Assembly (NCBI RefSeq): GCF_001542405.1
Contig: NZ_LNCD01000086.1
Coordinates: 1-64,000, forward strand
Source: Rhizobium altiplani
GTDB taxonomy: Bacteria > Pseudomonadota > Alphaproteobacteria > Rhizobiales > Rhizobiaceae
DNA: 64,000 nt
Reading direction: 5' to 3'
Shown here one piece after another: positions 50,257 through 58,487 of the stretch (positions within the stretch are counted from its first letter, which is position 1; each line of letters begins with the position of its first letter). The position numbers and the translations under genes are program-made. A model generated the notes under the pieces. It was not told the DNA's origin and ran no database searches. It saw only the letters and a list, made by a program, of their open reading frames with translations.

Positions 50257-50601
50257 ATGCCGATTGCCAATTTCACTTTGCCAGGCGCCTCCGCGCCATC
50301 CTTTCCCGAGGCGGTCACCGAGATGGTCATGCTTGCCAGCCATCGGATCCAGATGCGTCGGGACCGGCGCCGCACGCTCTGCCATATCAGGCAGATCGCC
50401 ATGTATGTTTGCCATGTCGCCCTTCAGATCCCGCTTTATGAGATCGCCGCAGCCTTCGGCCGTGACCGTACGACAGTTGGCCATGCCTGCCACGTGGTCG
50501 AGGATCGCCGCGACGATCCAGCGTTCGACGAATTCGTCGCGGTCGTCGAGCGGACCGTCACGTCTGTATTTCGTTCGAACGGAGTGCTCGGCAATGAGTG
50601 A
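50257..50601 (+). CDS. DnaA domain IV-like helix-turn-helix protein
   Basis: The 114-residue protein consists of a short tail and a helix-turn-helix domain (about 42-85) whose IRQIAMYVCHVALQIPLYEIAAAFGRDRTTVGHAC matches the DnaA-box-binding signature of DnaA, with no ATPase domain. TAGGAG lies seven bases before the ATG. Stand-alone DnaA-IV proteins are common in Rhizobiales. They could compete for DnaA boxes or act as regulators. Its end overlaps the start of the DUF6456 gene by eight bases. Confidence 0.85.
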   Translation: MPIANFTLPGASAPSFPEAVTEMVMLASHRIQMRRDRRRTLCHIRQIAMYVCHVALQIPLYEIAAAFGRDRTTVGHACHVVEDRRDDPAFDEFVAVVERTVTSVFRSNGVLGNE

Positions 50602-51390
50602 TGCGAACAGAGCCATGGTAAAACTTCTGAGGTTTCTGGCACGTGGCCAGGCGCGGGAGCAGGCATGCGAGGGTTCTGCCCGGTCGCTGCAGTCAGATGA
50701 CGCCTCGCTTCACATCGTTTCCGAGGGTCTGCTGGCCGAGGCCGTGTCTGCCGGGCTGGTCCGCCGGGCAGGCGGGCGGAACGGCTTATGTCCGGCCGCA
50801 CGCTCCTATCTCAGGCGTGCCGCCTCCATGAGGGAGGAAGCCTTCATCGAGCAGCACGGCGCAAGCGGCCATGCCGTGGCAGATGTGGACGGCGGCCCGC
50901 AGCCCTTCGGATCAACCGGGAGGAATCGCCGCTTTCAAGCCTTGTGCGACTGAAGGAGAGGAGTGGCCGGCCATTCCTCCCGAATGAGGCGCTTGCAGCC
51001 GGGGAAAGGCTGCTTGCCGGTTTCACGCGCGGCCAGCTGCAGCCGCGCATCACTGCCTCCTGGGAACCGCAACAGGCAAGCCGTGCGAAAGGAGAACGCG
51101 GCGGCATGGCGGACCTTGCCGATAGCGCCATCGCCGCCCGCGTCGCGGTCAATCGTGCGCTGGAAGCGATGGGACCGGAACTTGCCGGCGTGGCGCTTGA
51201 TGTCTGCTGCTTCATGAAGGGGTTGGAGACCGTCGAGCGCGAGCGCCAATGGCCGGCGCGATCGGCCAAACTGATGCTGCGCACGGCCCTGATGGCGCTC
51301 TCCCGGCATTACAAACCGCCGGCGCCCTCGCGCCGATCGCGCGTGGAGCATTGGGGTGCGGAGGGCTACAGGCCCGAACTCTATTCGTGA
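50594..51390 (+). pseudogene. DUF6456 protein gene with an internal frameshift
   Basis: An N-terminal segment from ATG 50594 (MSDANRAMVKLLRFLARGQ...) ends at a stop at 50953. The conserved DUF6456 domain, beginning RINREESPLSSLVRLKERSGRPFL near 50911, continues in the -1 frame to 51390. It contains the diagnostic LAGVALDVCCFMKGLETVERERQWPARSAKLMLRTAL. A single missing base around 50905-50912 would join them into a protein of about 265 residues. The domain looks intact, so a recent mutation, a sequencing error or recoding are all possible. Confidence 0.75.
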
Positions 51391-51406
51391 TGAGGCGGGT
51401 GGTTGC

Positions 51407-51829
51407 TTAGGCCACCGCGCGTACGCGGGCTTCCTCGCGGATGCGGTTGACCATCGAGCGCAGGCCGTTGGCGCGCTGCGAGGAGAGATGCTCGACGAGG
51501 CCGATCTTCGAGAATACGTCGAAGGCGTCGAGGGCCGCGATCTCCGATGCCGTCTTGCCGGAATAGGTTGCAAGAACGATGGCCACGAGCCCGCGCACGA
51601 TATGCGCGTCGGAGTCGCCCTCGAAGGTCATGACGGGATTGTCCGGATCCCCCGCGGTGTGCGTTACGAGCCAGACCTGGCTGGCGCAGCCCATCACCTT
51701 GTTGGCCGATGTCTTCTTGTCGTCGGGAAGGTCCGGAAGCGCCTTTCCGAGCTCGATCACATAGCGATAGCGATCTTCCCAGTCGTCGAGGAAGGAGAAG
51801 TCGTCAATGATCTGCTCGAGGGACGTCAT
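51407..51829 (-). CDS. sufE: SufE-family sulfur acceptor
   Basis: From the ATG at 51829 the protein has 140 residues and the SufE layout: IIDDFSFLDDWEDRYRYVIELGKALPDLP, then MGCASQVWLV with the sulfur-accepting Cys48. SufE takes persulfide from the SufS desulfurase for Fe-S cluster assembly. No other suf genes are in the window, which is usual for the stand-alone sufE of rhizobia. Confidence 0.92.
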   Translation of the reverse strand: MTSLEQIIDDFSFLDDWEDRYRYVIELGKALPDLPDDKKTSANKVMGCASQVWLVTHTAGDPDNPVMTFEGDSDAHIVRGLVAIVLATYSGKTASEIAALDAFDVFSKIGLVEHLSSQRANGLRSMVNRIREEARVRAVA

Positions 51830-52032
51830 GTATTGTGGCCTTTCGTTATCAGGTTTCATATAGGTGAAACGCGGCCAGATTTGAACCATTAAAAAGAAAC
51901 GCCGCGGAGGATGGGCATCCTCGCGGCGCAGCAAAAGCTGGAAATAAACAGGGCAGGCACGTCAGGCACGGGACATTCCGCGGCTTGCGGATCTCCGGTG
52001 CAAGCTTGGTCGCGGAAAATCCCGCGGAATTC

Positions 52033-52539
52033 TCAGGTGGCCGGACGCGGCGTCGGCAGCGGAATGGTGCCCGTCGTCACGGTGTCGGAAAGGCTTTCAT
52101 CGCCGTCGTCAACCGGCGGGCGATAGGGCATCGGCTGGTTCAGCGCTGCGGTGCGTTCCTGTGCCTCGGCCTGAGCCTCGGCATGGGAGGGCGCAAGTGC
52201 CGCGACGGGAGTGATCGGCGCATTGGGTGCGACAGCAGGCTTGGCGGCGTTGTCGTCACCGAAACGGCTGTCCAGCAGCTCATAGGCGACACGGGCGCCT
52301 TCGCGGGCCCGGTGGCCGAGCGCGGCCATGGTCTCCGCACCCTTGACGCAGACCTCCGGCTTCTCGCCGCACATGCCTGTCACGTAGTCATAGGCGCCTG
52401 TCGCCGCGACAAAGGCGTCGGAAAACTGCAATGTCGGCTGCGAGCGGGTCGAGCTCTCGCCGCTGAAGAACGACAGCAACACGAGCACAAGCCCGAACCA
52501 GAATGATCCTTTGATCAGAAACCACATCGTCGTTGCCAT
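52033..52539 (-). CDS. DUF5330 membrane-anchored protein
   Basis: From the ATG at 52539 the protein has 168 residues with one N-terminal transmembrane segment (WFLIKGSFWFGLVLVLLSFF). A short domain with two cysteines (GMCGEKPEVCVKGAETMAALGHRAREG) follows, then an Ala/Pro-rich tail. This is the DUF5330 pattern of Rhizobiales. The open frame extends upstream to 52776, but that part reads through the intergenic region. The function is unknown. Confidence 0.72.
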   Translation of the reverse strand: MATTMWFLIKGSFWFGLVLVLLSFFSGESSTRSQPTLQFSDAFVAATGAYDYVTGMCGEKPEVCVKGAETMAALGHRAREGARVAYELLDSRFGDDNAAKPAVAPNAPITPVAALAPSHAEAQAEAQERTAALNQPMPYRPPVDDGDESLSDTVTTGTIPLPTPRPAT

Positions 52540-52840
52540 CCTGTTTTCCCGTTCGGTCTTACCGCCGAATCGGTCCGGTCTTCCGGTGTGCTTGACCTTA
52601 GAGCGGAGTTGCGAATGCCAGTTTTCAAAACTCGTCGGCATTTGCCTCAAATTTAGTTCGAATTTTAATGAACGGGATTTGCACCGCATTTCGGTCAAAT
52701 TGTAGCGACCGCTGTTAAGCATGTCATCGGCCTCCTCCTGTAATTGCAGGCAAACCTTGCGGCAGAGCTGCCACAAAGGTTAACAGCAAGCTGAAATGTG
52801 AGCGAAATCCGTCGCTTACCGCCCGTTAACCGTAAAAAAC
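52540..52840. other. Intergenic region between DUF5330 gene and the histidine kinase
   Basis: No convincing ORF is present. The stretch should hold the divergent promoters. A CTTGACC hexamer at 52588-52594 is a possible -35 element, but no matching -10 is clear. Confidence 0.4.
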
Positions 52841-52907
52841 AAAGCCGCTTCCATATGTCCAAAAACGGGACATTTCGCTCTTCTGCGGTGTGGAGGCGGC
52901 TTTTCCC
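52841..52907 (+). ncRNA. Possible structured RNA or terminator upstream of the histidine kinase
   Basis: AAAGCCGCTTCC (52841-52852) pairs with GGAGGCGGCTTT (52892-52903) in a 12-bp stem with one G-T position. Inside lie a second perfect stem (ATGTCC / GGACAT, 52855-52860 with 52868-52873) and a small CGC/GCG helix, giving a branched shape of about 63 bases. TTTTCCCTT follows. It may be the terminator of an unannotated small RNA or an element of the kinase 5' leader. Confidence 0.45.
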
Positions 52908-52986
52908 TTATCCTTTCCTTAAGCGCCCAAGGCCTATTGTCGGCCCTGGTAAAAAGCCTTTTTTGGGCGGGTATTGCGTGCGTGTA

Positions 52987-54519
52987 ATGAGTAAGATCGC
53001 AGAGCGGGCGGCAGCCCTCGTGGACCGGGCGGTGGAAAGCTGGCTCTCCCGGACAGGAGGGGGCACAGCCGTGCGCCAGCGTGAATTGATGATCCTGCGC
53101 CGCTTGGCGCTGCTTTCGTCGGCGGCTCTCGTCGCGGTCCCCGTTGGGCTCTCTTCTGTGACCAGTCCTGCCATTGCGCTACCCGTCGGTGTCGCAACCG
53201 TCTGCGCGGCCTTCCTGTTTTCTGCGGTGGGCAGCATTGCCCTGTCGCGTCAGGGTACGGCAACAGCGCCGATTGCCGCGCCTGTCGCCGAAGACTTTTT
53301 CATGGAAGCAACCGCCGGTCTCGCCTTCTTCCTGGATCCGCAGGGCAACGTCACTGCCGTCGGCGGTCGTGACAAGCGCGAATATCTCGCCTGGATGCGT
53401 GATCCGATCGACAAGGGCTTTGTCGATCAGATACATGTCTCTGACCGCATCCTTTTCCTGCAGGCGCTGGATCAGCTTCGCCAGGGTGAGGCGACTGCCG
53501 CGGTCGATCTGCGGCTGGAGCGCCCTTCGGTTTCGCGTGACAACAGGCAGTTTGCCTACCTGCGTATGGATATGACCGCGCGGCAGGACGGCGAGGGCAC
53601 GCTCTTCAGCGTGATTGCCCAGTTACGCGATGTCTCGGTGGAGCAGCAGTTACGGCAGGAGGCGCAGAACCGCGCCGCCGACGCCCGCTCGGCAAACGAT
53701 GCAAAATCGCGGTTCCTTGCCGCCGTCAGCCACGAATTGCGCACACCGCTCAACGCCATCCTCGGCTTCTCCGACATCCTGCTCGGCGAGTATTTCGGCA
53801 AGCTCGAAAACGACCGCCAGCGGGAATATGTCGGCCTTGTCAGGGAATCCGGCGCGCACCTGCTCTCCGTCGTCAACACCATGCTCGACATGAGCAAGAT
53901 CGAAGCGGGGCGCTATGAGCTTTGTCTCGAACCCTTCGACATTGCATCAGTCGTTCGTTCCTGCGAGGCCATGCTGGCGCTGCAGGCGAAGTCCAAGGGT
54001 GTATCGCTGACAAGCCGAGTGCAGCGCGGTCTCGACGAGGTCGTGGCCGATCAGCGCGCGATCCAGCAGATCCTGATCAATCTGGTTGGCAATGCCGTGA
54101 AATTCACCGATGCGGGCGGTGCGATCTCGATCGACGCGTCGATGCGCGACGGCATTCTGAGCCTCTGCGTGAGCGACACCGGCATCGGCATTCCCGGCGA
54201 CAAGCTGGAAACGCTCGGCCAACCTTTTGTCCAGATCCAGAACGACTATAGCCGCCGATTCGAGGGAACGGGACTCGGCCTGTCGTTGGTGAAGGGCTTG
54301 GTGGCGCTGCATGGCGGCGACTTCGCAATCGCCAGCACGCCGGGCGCCGGTACGATCATTACGATTTCCATTGCAGCGGATGGCTCTGGCATTCCGGCTG
54401 TGGGTTCTGCCCGCAACGATCTTGTCGAGTTTCCGCCGCGACTGAAGGCTGTGCCGGCGCTAGCGGGCGTTTTGGAAGAGGGGCTTTTCGATGGCCGCGA
54501 GCAAGCGAAAATCGCCTAA
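52987..54519 (+). CDS. Membrane sensor histidine kinase of the DivJ/PleC-like H-box type
   Basis: From the ATG at 52987 the protein has 510 residues. Two hydrophobic segments (about 40-88) are followed by a PAS-like region (100-215), a short coiled coil, and a kinase core with His249 in SHELRTPLNAILGFSDIL. The core also has NLVGNAVKF (N box), DTGIGIP (G1) and GTGLGLSLVKGLV (G2). The H-box matches kinases of the alphaproteobacterial cell-cycle network (DivJ/PleC/PdhS), but which member this is cannot be settled here. No response regulator is adjacent. The open frame extends back to 52798 through the hairpin region, which is not coding. Confidence 0.85.
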   Translation: MSKIAERAAALVDRAVESWLSRTGGGTAVRQRELMILRRLALLSSAALVAVPVGLSSVTSPAIALPVGVATVCAAFLFSAVGSIALSRQGTATAPIAAPVAEDFFMEATAGLAFFLDPQGNVTAVGGRDKREYLAWMRDPIDKGFVDQIHVSDRILFLQALDQLRQGEATAAVDLRLERPSVSRDNRQFAYLRMDMTARQDGEGTLFSVIAQLRDVSVEQQLRQEAQNRAADARSANDAKSRFLAAVSHELRTPLNAILGFSDILLGEYFGKLENDRQREYVGLVRESGAHLLSVVNTMLDMSKIEAGRYELCLEPFDIASVVRSCEAMLALQAKSKGVSLTSRVQRGLDEVVADQRAIQQILINLVGNAVKFTDAGGAISIDASMRDGILSLCVSDTGIGIPGDKLETLGQPFVQIQNDYSRRFEGTGLGLSLVKGLVALHGGDFAIASTPGAGTIITISIAADGSGIPAVGSARNDLVEFPPRLKAVPALAGVLEEGLFDGREQAKIA

Positions 54520-55423
54520 GGGACGGAGAGGCCGACAGAAACGGCCGAGCCTCCTTCTCACAGGGGCAACCATGGTCGGCGGTATCGGGCTGCAGGGCGC
54601 AAGCGTGCTTGGCGGCGTGATCGGCCGCAACCCGTCGGTTGCCGGCGGTACGGCAGCCTTCCTTGTCATCTTCAGCTTCGTCGCCGCAAACGCGCTCTGG
54701 TATCAGCCAGGGGCGCATCCGCACCCGTTCCTGCGCACCCGCGATCCGCTCTTTCCGAATGTGCTCGGCGGTCGCCCGGTCATCGAGGAGCAAAGCGGGA
54801 ATGTCACCACCTTCAAGATCCAGCGGCAGGACGAGGCCGACGTCACGCAGACCAATGCGACGCCGCCAGTCGCTCCCGGCGGGCAGCAGCCGAGCCAGAT
54901 CGTCATGGACATCCAGACCGAACTGGTCCGGCGTGGCCTTTACAACGGCACTCCGGATGGGGTCATCGGCCCGCGCACCAGTGCGGCGATCCTCTTCTTC
55001 GAAGAAACCGTGGGCATGCCGCAGACGGGCGACGCAACGCCAGATATGCTGGCAGCGCTCAGAACCGACTCGGTCGGCCCCTCGGCGATCCCGCTGGAAA
55101 AGCCGCGCGAAGACATCACCTCGAAGGCATCCGCCGAGGATCCTGTCGCCGCCGCCATCCGCAGCGCCGAAAAGAGTGTGAAGACCGCGCCGACACTTGC
55201 AAAGAAAGCCGCACCATCCGCGGAGTTGTCGACTGTGGATCTCGTCCTGAAGATCCAGAAGGGCCTCAGCAACATGGCCTACGCCAATGTCGGCGTTGAC
55301 GGTGTGCCGGGAGAACAGACCCGCACCGCCATTCGCCACTTCCAGAAGCACTACAACCTTCCCGAGAATGGCGAGCCGAGCGAAGCGGTCTTGAAGAAGC
55401 TCAAGGAGATCGGCGCGCTCTGA
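54491..55423 (+). CDS. Membrane-anchored peptidoglycan-binding protein
   Basis: The 310-residue protein starts inside the last 29 bases of the kinase gene, so the two are coupled. A basic cytoplasmic N-terminus is followed by hydrophobic segments (about 25-70) and two PG_binding_1 domains: IVMDIQTELVRRGLYNGTPDGVIGPRTSAAILFFEE (about 137-172) and LVLKIQKGLSNMAYANVGVDGVPGEQTRTAIRHFQKHYNLP (about 251-291). It is likely an envelope protein linked to the kinase in function, perhaps cell-cycle related. Confidence 0.85.
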   Translation: MAASKRKSPKGRRGRQKRPSLLLTGATMVGGIGLQGASVLGGVIGRNPSVAGGTAAFLVIFSFVAANALWYQPGAHPHPFLRTRDPLFPNVLGGRPVIEEQSGNVTTFKIQRQDEADVTQTNATPPVAPGGQQPSQIVMDIQTELVRRGLYNGTPDGVIGPRTSAAILFFEETVGMPQTGDATPDMLAALRTDSVGPSAIPLEKPREDITSKASAEDPVAAAIRSAEKSVKTAPTLAKKAAPSAELSTVDLVLKIQKGLSNMAYANVGVDGVPGEQTRTAIRHFQKHYNLPENGEPSEAVLKKLKEIGAL

Positions 55424-55476
55424 AGCCCGGCAATGCCAAGCATTGCCGCTTGCCGTTTGTCTGCTATAGCTCGCCG

Positions 55477-55833
55477 ATGAGATTACGCACCGATATTTTC
55501 GTCTCCGCCCTCCTGCGCCGGGTTTTTGCCAAAGGTGATTTTGCCGCTGTCGAGGCAAAGGGCGCCGACGAGGCGGGCGCCATCTTCATTCGCCAGCACT
55601 TCCGCGATGGTCTTGAGACGCTCTACGGCCCAGCGCCGCAAAGCCTCTTCGACGACGAGACGAGCGGGGAGCGCCTATTCGAGAAACGGCTGACGCGCGA
55701 AAAGCCTGATCGGGTCAGGGAAATGCTCGAGCGTGAGCGGAAGTTCGACCCGGACCTCTGGATCGTCGAGCTTGAAGCCGATGAGCTCGGGGATATCGTT
55801 CCGCTTGGCGACGGGCGCGAGAACCCGCTCTAG
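55477..55833 (+). CDS. DUF1491 protein
   Basis: The 118-residue protein from ATG 55477 has the DUF1491 pattern: MRLRTDIFVSALLRRVFAKGDFAAVEAKGADEAGAIFIR and ending DPDLWIVELEADEL. The family is common in alphaproteobacteria, with no known function. It lies 53 bp after the peptidoglycan-binding gene and may belong to the same transcript. Confidence 0.85.
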   Translation: MRLRTDIFVSALLRRVFAKGDFAAVEAKGADEAGAIFIRQHFRDGLETLYGPAPQSLFDDETSGERLFEKRLTREKPDRVREMLERERKFDPDLWIVELEADELGDIVPLGDGRENPL

Positions 55834-55839
55834 TCAAAG

Positions 55840-56787
55840 TCAGCGTGTACGGATGATGCGCCTGTCCTGGGCGGGCGGTTCCTCATGGGCGGCTTGCGCC
55901 GTTTCTGTTCCTTCGGGCAGGTAGGTATAGCTGTCGGCGCGGCGCCAGGCGTCGACGCGGGCGTTGCACTCTTCCAGATCGAGACTGTCCAGCACCATCC
56001 ATGCGCGCGTGACGCCATGCTGCGGTTCCGCAAGGTGCGGGTAGAGCTTTTCGAGCACAAAGACGGCGTCGCGGAAGTCCAGGCCGAGACTGATGAGCGT
56101 GGTCGCCAGTTGCTGACCGGAGATATCGAGCATAATGCGCTCTGCAAGCCAGCGGCTTGCCGAAAGCCCGCTGGCAAGCGCCTTGGCAAAGAGCGCCGCT
56201 TCGCGATTGCGGGCAAAGCGGACGAGGAGTGCGGCCTGGATCGGCGACAGGTTACGCAGCCCGAGGCGATCGCCTTCCGGGCGGCTGACATGACGTGCCA
56301 ACTCCCGGATTCTATTGCGTATCTCCTCTTCACTCGCGCGGCGCGCTGCAGCCTCGGCTTCCTCGAGGGAAGCCGGAACCGGCGGTTCGGATGGTACGAT
56401 GCCAGTTTCGACCTCAGCCGGAGCTGCCAGACGCTGTTCCGCCTGACGCAGGCCGACCAGCGCGTCGATGACCCGCGGGGAAAGCGCATCCCGGCTGACG
56501 ATCGCCTTCATGTGTGCGCTGCCCTGGGTGCGCGCAATGGTGATCAAGGTCTCGTCGTCGATCGCCGGCGAGGAGGTGAGGAACGGCGCTGCAATGTCGA
56601 TCGACTGGCAGCCGACGAAAAGCGCGACGGCGGCTGGAATCTGCGGGCATTGGGAAAGGGCTGCCACGGCCTGACGCTTTGCCTCGAGAGAGGAGGCCTG
56701 GAACAGCGGCGTGAAGAGTTCGGCGAATTGGCGCAGTTCGGAGCGGGTTGGCGGCTGCAATCCCTCGAAGCTGCTGACGGTCGCCAT
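55840..56787 (-). CDS. DUF2336 protein
   Basis: From the ATG at 56787 the protein has 315 residues of all-helical, HEAT-like character. FLTSSPAIDDETLITIARTQGSAHMKAIVSRDALSPRVIDALVG is the DUF2336 hallmark. The middle region (about 125-150) is Ala/Glu/Pro-rich, and the C-terminal domain is separate (ISPIQAALLVRFARNREAALFAKALA and onward). It is convergent with the DUF1491 gene. The function is unknown. Confidence 0.8.
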   Translation of the reverse strand: MATVSSFEGLQPPTRSELRQFAELFTPLFQASSLEAKRQAVAALSQCPQIPAAVALFVGCQSIDIAAPFLTSSPAIDDETLITIARTQGSAHMKAIVSRDALSPRVIDALVGLRQAEQRLAAPAEVETGIVPSEPPVPASLEEAEAAARRASEEEIRNRIRELARHVSRPEGDRLGLRNLSPIQAALLVRFARNREAALFAKALASGLSASRWLAERIMLDISGQQLATTLISLGLDFRDAVFVLEKLYPHLAEPQHGVTRAWMVLDSLDLEECNARVDAWRRADSYTYLPEGTETAQAAHEEPPAQDRRIIRTR

Positions 56788-57025
56788 GAGAACCACGTCC
56801 TTCTTCCGGCTGGCGGATGGGGCCTCTAGGTCTCGGAACCGGTCACGCACAAGAACACACCCTGGAAACGCAAAAAGGGATGTCGCAGGACTGGACGTGA
56901 AGGGACGCCCCTTACCCCACATAGGTTATGAACAAATCCTACATGGGCAGGGTTAACGCTTGCTAAAGACTTTATTCAATTTGTACCGAAAGGCTTCACC
57001 GTATGACGACCGCGGGACGGAGTGA

Positions 57026-57232
57026 CTAAAGCCCCTTGTGTCCGCGCAGCGCCGCCAAAAGCCTCTCGGCGCTATTGTTCCCGGACTGATAGAGGTCAAG
57101 CGCAGCGGACGCTGCCATCTGGGCTTCGGCGCTCTTGATGTCGATCCGCTTTTCCGCACACCACGCATCGAGGGCATGGCGCAGCACGTCAAGGTCCTCG
57201 GGAGAGAATGTCGAACCGATAAACAAAGACAT
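57026..57232 (-). CDS. Small conserved hypothetical protein
   Basis: GGAGGGG precedes the ATG at 57232 at good spacing. The 68-residue product (MSLFIGSTFSPEDLDVLRHALDAWCAEKRIDIKS...) is helical with one cysteine. Similar proteins occur across Rhizobiaceae. The function is unknown. Upstream in-frame codons to 57307 run through a palindrome and are unlikely to be translated. Confidence 0.72.
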   Translation of the reverse strand: MSLFIGSTFSPEDLDVLRHALDAWCAEKRIDIKSAEAQMAASAALDLYQSGNNSAERLLAALRGHKGL

Positions 57233-57754
57233 TTTAACCCCTCCCTGTCCGCAATAAGCGGAAGACGGCGCCCCGCCGCCTGGCCACGGACCCGTGGCCG
57301 ATGACACAACTTTACCGGTATTGGTGAGGATCGCAATTGATATTTTTGTGACGAGAAACCACGGAGCTGTAATGGGGCCGCCATCGCCGACACAACCTCC
57401 GTTAAGTATATGAATTAATGCTAATATCGGCGCGACATTGTCGGTTGAAACTTCTTATGAGAAGTTTGAAACCAAATGGGGACTCAGCGCGTTTATAAGA
57501 CGTCGTGCAAATAGCTAACGTCCAGGCATGAAATTAACGATCTGTTAACTGTCGTATGTCTCAATTCGGGTATGAACGGCGATCGAGTGCTTCGGTCGTC
57601 CGGTTTCACATCACGGTATTTCAAACAGGTGCCGTGAGAAAGGCGCGAATGCCTCGGAGCCCGGTTTCGGGTTCTACAGGACGCGCTGGCTCGCATAGGC
57701 GGGCAGGGTGAGATTCCGCAGTTCATCCGTCTCGGGCCGTGCATGGAGACGAGA
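57233..57754. promoter_or_regulatory. 522-bp intergenic region with two inverted repeats
   Basis: No convincing ORF is present. GGCCACGG-AC-CCGTGGCC (57282-57299) lies 50 bases upstream of the small minus-strand gene. AAACTTCT-TATG-AGAAGTTT (57448-57467) lies in an AT-rich part about 290 bases upstream of the small plus-strand gene. The region should hold divergent promoters for these two small genes. Confidence 0.5.
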
Positions 57755-57922
57755 ATGGCAATAGTCGTCGCATTGGCGGACCGTCTGTCTCAGACGCAAC
57801 GCCGCAAGGGCAGGAAACCAGTCGAGGCACAGATCCTCCTTTTCACGGGCGTGCGTTACGAGCGCCTGACGGAAAGCTCGAAGCGTTCCCCGGCGCCTCG
57901 CATTTCGCGGGCAAAGAAATAG
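57755..57922 (+). CDS. Small (55-residue) conserved protein of rhizobial type
   Basis: The ORF starts at an ATG with GGAG six bases upstream and encodes a basic protein with an ILLFTGVRYERL core (residues 27-38). That segment recurs, from memory, in short proteins of many rhizobia, which supports a real gene. No transmembrane or catalytic motif is visible. The alternative minus-strand ORF over the same bases lacks a good start. Confidence 0.65.
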   Translation: MAIVVALADRLSQTQRRKGRKPVEAQILLFTGVRYERLTESSKRSPAPRISRAKK

Positions 57923-57932
57923 ACTTATTGCT

Positions 57933-58487
57933 TCAATCCGAGGGGCCGGCATATTCGTCGCAGCCGGCCTCCGCGAGGAAGTTCCGCGCGGCTGCGTCGA
58001 AGCTCGCCTGGGGCGCCAATGTCCTCAGCACCACATAGCCTTCCGAACGCGTGCTTTCCACGAGAATGGTTTTCTGCAGGTCAGGCGGCAAAGCCTTGCG
58101 AAGCTCTGTCAACTGGATCGGCGTTCCGACCAGAATGTCGAGCGCTCCCCCCACAGACGTTCTGTCGTTCATGCTGAAGACCTCGTTCGAAGCCTCGTCA
58201 TAGAGCGCGACAGACCAGAACGGCACATTGCCCTTGGCCGTCAGGCGGACCGGATTTTCCTCAATGTCGAACGAGCAGACAGCAGTGCGGACAAAAGGGT
58301 CATCGTTGGAAAGTCCCGCGGCATCGTCCGTCGACCCAAGCAGGTAGAACTTGTCGAGATCGCCCTCGGAGGCGACGCGGGTGGCGGCGTCCTTGCCGGT
58401 AAAGTGCGGCAGCGAAAGAATGATGACGAGGTGCAAGAGTGCCGCCCCGAAAAGTCCCGCGAGGATGGCAAACAGGATCCTAAGCAT
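57933..58487 (-). CDS. DUF1254-type membrane-anchored protein (COG5436-like)
   Basis: From the ATG at 58487 the protein has 184 residues: one transmembrane segment (LRILFAILAGLFGAALLHLVIIL) and a periplasmic domain with FVRTAVCSFDIEENPVRLTA and PFWSVALYDEASNEVFSMNDR. It overlaps the end of the upstream DUF1214 gene by eight bases. DUF1254 and DUF1214 are usually two parts of one protein. Here they are encoded as two coupled genes. Confidence 0.78.
   Translation of the reverse strand: MLRILFAILAGLFGAALLHLVIILSLPHFTGKDAATRVASEGDLDKFYLLGSTDDAAGLSNDDPFVRTAVCSFDIEENPVRLTAKGNVPFWSVALYDEASNEVFSMNDRTSVGGALDILVGTPIQLTELRKALPPDLQKTILVESTRSEGYVVLRTLAPQASFDAAARNFLAEAGCDEYAGPSD

Noticed and set aside
57674..57952. 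Minus-strand ORF of 92 codons in the small-gene region
   Set aside because: An AAGGAGG lies inside it, but the frame after it lacks a good start. The plus-strand 55-residue ORF over the same bases has better support.
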